The notes below the pieces were generated by a model. That model was not told the origin of the DNA. It worked only from the letters and a program-made list of their open reading frames with translations, and did not search any database. The position numbers and the translations under genes are program-made. Shown piece after piece: positions 60,601-64,000 of a DNA stretch of 64,000 bases. Origin of the DNA: Todiramphus chloris collaris. Its lineage: Eukaryota > Chordata > Aves > Coraciiformes > Alcedinidae. The stretch covers positions 4,710,490 through 4,774,489 of the forward strand of contig JANVCC010000018.1 of the NCBI GenBank assembly GCA_025345505.1, read 5' to 3'. Every line of letters begins with the position of its first letter. Positions within the stretch are counted from its first letter, which is position 1.

Positions 60601-61477
60601 ATGGATGCCCAGCACACCTTGCCATGGTTTTAGTGACAAAGCTCCTCATGTTCCCCATGGTTATTTTGTAGCTGGGGCTCCATCTGGAAGATGTTCCCAC
60701 CTCTGACCACAGAGAGTACCCTGGCCCTTAAAGTGAGCTCCATCTGGAACAGATCTAGCTGGTGTTCATCTCTTCTTCAAACAGGTGAATAAGGTGGGTC
60801 TCCCTGTTACAGACGAGGCCAGAAGGTACATTTGCAGGACTCTTAAGGAATGTCAGGGTTACAGTGGGAAAAGGCTGATCGTGGTCATGATTTTAAAAGG
60901 AAGAGAAAGCATTCAGATGCCCCCAAGCCATGCTTTATTAAAGGAAGGGCTATTTTCTCTCTTCCAGCTCTATGTCCAAGACTACTAAGCATCAGAGGCT
61001 AATGCTGGTTTGCTGCGGTCTCTTTGCTTTGGAATGGAATACAGAGGGATTTAATCAATAGGGTGAAACAGAAACATAAGTAGGTTTCTGTAAAGATGGC
61101 TTTGAAAATCTATAGAATATAATGGAGAACTACAAGGCTCCCATATCATTATTAAATACCCTGTTAAAAAATCCATGGAAGGAATAATTCTCCGTTAGTT
61201 AAAAATATATAGAAAGATGTATGCCATTTATAGTGGCATTTTCCAATAATAGCAGGAAAAAGAATATTGTAATGAATGTAGATCAATAGTGTATCACACC
61301 TCAGCTCTGCAAATACCTAAGAGAAATTCATTGTAGATTGTTGCACCTGCAACAAAAGAGTTTCTTCTTGGTCCCATTAAGTAAGGACAGACTTATGCCT
61401 TAATGCAAATCTGATTTAGACACCTTCCAGGCTTTCTTCTTTAGCTCTACTTTTATTTTGTAATATATAATATGTAA
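60601..61477. other. Upstream flank of the RCAN2-like gene
   Basis: It includes a plus-strand acceptor-like sequence ending CAAACAG at 60784, with 67 open codons behind it but no ATG start. No recognised gene. Confidence 0.45.
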
Positions 61478-61836
61478 CTTTTAGTCTGGAGAAGAGTGAG
61501 AGGAGATCTTATGAATGTTTACAAATCTCTGAAGGGTGGGTGTCAAGGGGAAGAGGCCAGGCTCTTTTCAGTTGCGCCGTGGGATAGGACAAGGTACAAT
61601 GCTCACAAACTGGAACACAGGAAGTTCCACCTCAACATGAGGAAAAACTTGTTTACCGTGAGGGTGACAGAGCCTGGTCCAGGCTGCCCAGGGAGGCTGT
61701 GGAGTCTCCTTCTCTGGAGACTTTCAAAGCCCACCTGGATCTGTTCCTGTGTGGCCTGCCCTGGGTGACCCTGCTTTGGCAGGGGGCTGGACTCGATGAT
61801 CTCCAGAGGTCCCTTCCAACCCCTACCATTCTATTC
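61478..61836 (+). repeat. CR1 LINE fragment, well preserved
   Basis: The sense CR1 runs from TAGTCTGGAGAAGAGTGAGA through CTTTTCAGTTGCGCCGTGGG, AACTGGAACACAGGAAGTTCC and GGCTGCCCAGGGAGGCTGTG to GGACTCGATGATCTCCAGAG and CCCCTACCATTCTATTC. It is among the least decayed copies in the window. Confidence 0.9.
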
Positions 61837-64000
61837 ACTTGTGCCTAAAATAGGAATTCCTGACCATGATTGTACTGCTTCGGGCACTGTGCAGAAGAGA
61901 AAGCAAACTATGGAACCAAAGATGCCACAATACAAGCTAATCAGGTTTTAAATCAAATTATATGCTTGCTGATTTGGGGCTTGTTTTAAGAGTTAAACTT
62001 CATAGGCTATCTTCCTTTGTCTCCATTTCCATGTGTTCCCTTTGCCTGATGTCTTATTTTAATATTCTGAGTAGGAAGAGCATCCACCAAGCTTTTTCTG
62101 TCCCACATTTTACGTTACACAATTTCCTTGTGTCTTCTTATCCCCATACATCTTAACTGCGTCTTGTTCATAGTAGCCAGTCTTAAGTTGTATTCTTTTT
62201 CAGATTTTCATGCTGGGAAGAATATTTACATTGAGATGAAGTTGCCCAGGAGTATGCATTCCTTACAGTAAAATGGGAATCTCCACAGTTAGGAAAACAA
62301 GCTCATCCACATTCAGAAAAATTCTGACCTAAGTCAGTACTTAGGCTTTTATAGGCATCAAGACGTTATTGGTAAGGTGAAGGGGGGGGGGGGGGGGGGA
62401 ATTCCACAGTTTGCAGTAAAAACATCCTTCAAATTAGGTAATAATGAGAATGGCAACAATTGCAGGGTTTTTAATACCCCCTGTTGTAAACATTAAAGGT
62501 TTCTATTAGGAAAGGTCCCAGGATAATCTATTATTTAGACATGGAAACGTGGCACTGCAAAAATAAAAGAGCAACTGAGAGAATGTCCTTTTTGGAGTCT
62601 CACCATTCACCCACTTAGGTCGCAGTGCTATCCGGGTCATGCAGCCTGGGTAGGCACCCTGTGCTTCCTAAATGCCGTGGGCATCTTCCCACAACCCAAG
62701 TAGCTGTAGAGTGCCAAAATCTGGAGGAAGCTGAAATTCTGGAAAGGATACCAAAGGAGGTGATAAAACAGCTGCTACTTGGAAGATTTTGCAAGCCGTG
62801 CTCCAGTCCTGCTCCCACAGAACCGAGTGGGAGTTGTGTTACCGATCTCTCAGAGCTCAGACTTAGCCCATCTCATCCAAATCCTGAGCTGTTCATTATC
62901 TTCCGTCTGCACCTGCTTCTGGTCTACAGATTTAATCTGTAAGCAAAACTGGTCTGTCAAGTGTACTGAAGCAACCACGGTGAATTTCAGCACAAATAAA
63001 GTGCTGCAACCAAATTACTTTGGCCTCGGAATGTTCTGCCGATTTCTGACCATCCAAATGCAAACAGTGACTCAGTCCTGCAGCCCTTGCAGGAGCTTCG
63101 GTGATGAAGTTTTCAGAAGAAATGAGTAAGTCATGCTTCAATATCTGTAGATTCTCCAGAAGTGAATGATGCTGCTTTTACATTTCTTCTCACTGGGATA
63201 ATCCCATATTCTCTGTCCAGCTATAGATTATAATTCATTGCAAATAGCTGAGGCTGGAGATGAGGTTGGATAAAGCAAGCAAAATGAATGTTGACTCTGT
63301 TGGCATTAACATACCCTTGATTAGTCCTGTTACTTTTTTCGTATATAAAAACACAGTTGGATCCATCTAGCTCTGTATCTTGTCTCCAGCAGCCAAGACT
63401 GGATGCTTAGTGAAACAGTGTAAAAATAGACCATGTATTCCTCTCCTATTTACCATCTAATCTCCAGCAACTAGTGAAGTAGGGGCTTCTGGAACTCATG
63501 GTTGTATACAAGCTACTATGCTTAGTAGCTACGAGGGGTCCTGTTCTCTAGAAGTTTGTGTTAACACCTTTTGAGCCCAATTATGGTTTCCACAATGTGT
63601 CATGACATTGCTGTGATAATTCTTCACCGTGTAAAAACAATTTCAAGTTGTCTTCCGGATTGTTCTATTAAGTGTCCCTTTGTTACAGAGGCAGTAAATG
63701 AAATTTCTTTTCTGACCTTCTCACCATCATTGTTTTCCAGACTTTAATGGGATATCCCTCCTTAAAGCTGACACAATTTTCTCTATTTCCAGTGTGAAAC
63801 TTTGTCACCATCCTCTCTACCCTTTCAAATCTTACTACAAAACACTACTTTCTTTAAAACTTTGGTCCTACTAAAATGACCATTGAATTTTGCTGGATCT
63901 GGAATAGGCAGGAGCTTTATAACCACGGGACTCAGATGGACTCTGAGCATAAGAGCAATAGAGTCCTATGACTTTGGTCCCCTCGTCATCTAAGGGGGGA
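61837..64000. other. Upstream flank, unique DNA
   Basis: It holds the 18-base G run and overlapping plus-strand ORFs at 62.6-63.1 kb that begin without ATG and match nothing I know. A TATATAAAA word lies near 63.34 kb with no other promoter signal. No neighbouring gene is visible. Confidence 0.45.
62382..62399 (+). repeat. 18-base G homopolymer
   Basis: Eighteen consecutive G between GGTGAA and AATTCC. Runs this long are slippage-prone, and their length is often unreliable in assemblies. Confidence 0.9.

Noticed and set aside
60785..60988. 67-codon ORF right after an acceptor-like site
   Set aside because: It starts with GTG, is short and shows no recognisable domain. It is kept only as part of the divergent-transcript idea.
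62625..63129. Overlapping plus-strand ORFs (105 and 116 codons) followed by a GTAAGT word near 63126
   Set aside because: Both begin without ATG (GTG, TTG). No convincing acceptor or domain is visible, and the donor-like site has A at -1.

Overview
The window looks like vertebrate, most likely bird, nuclear DNA. It carries about two dozen CR1 LINE fragments (roughly 11% of the window by my boundaries). Most end in the typical avian CR1 3' end (a TTGGACTNGATGATCT-like segment followed by ATTCTATGA-type repeats). It also holds one probable avian ERVL-type solo LTR fragment, many A/C-rich low-complexity tracts, AT-rich intronic DNA and one CpG island. Several CR1 copies belong to a subfamily I associate with CR1-rich coraciimorph birds such as woodpeckers, but the species cannot be fixed from sequence alone.

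The one protein-coding gene I can support is on the minus strand: the 5' part of an RCAN (regulator of calcineurin) gene, most likely RCAN2. A CpG-island promoter at about 59.8-60.06 kb has CCAAT boxes and GC boxes. A non-coding first exon ends at a strong donor (CAG|GTAAGG) at 59701. An intron of about 9.9 kb follows. The first coding exon is 49761-49535: the ATG lies 2 nt after the splice junction, 75 codons follow, and it ends at AAG|GTACAG. Everything to the left (1-49534) is read as the beginning of a very long second intron. The calcineurin-binding 3' exons and the alternative short-isoform first exon were not found here.

Layout: 1-49534, intron 2, unique AT-rich DNA with CR1 insertions, an ERVL-like LTR piece at 42.76-43.0 kb, A/C-rich tracts and a 145-bp local duplication (14.4 and 15.4 kb). 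49535-49761, coding exon. 49762-59700, intron 1, with two long CR1 copies whose 3' ends face each other (53.5-56.0 kb). 59.07-60.16 kb, CpG island with promoter and exon 1. 60.16-60.6 kb, a degenerate GGGAT minisatellite containing a CR1 fragment. 60.6-64 kb, upstream flank with another CR1 and an 18-base G run at 62.4 kb.

The most unusual signals are a possible plus-strand (antisense) spliced transcript at 46.1-46.9 kb with a near-ideal branch point, acceptor and donor and a 151-codon ATG ORF; a small CR1 fragment bracketed by 24-25 bp direct repeats (36.5-36.7 kb); and an inverted CR1 pair (21.0-21.4 kb) able to form a hairpin in the pre-mRNA. I found no clear evidence of a wholly new biological system.
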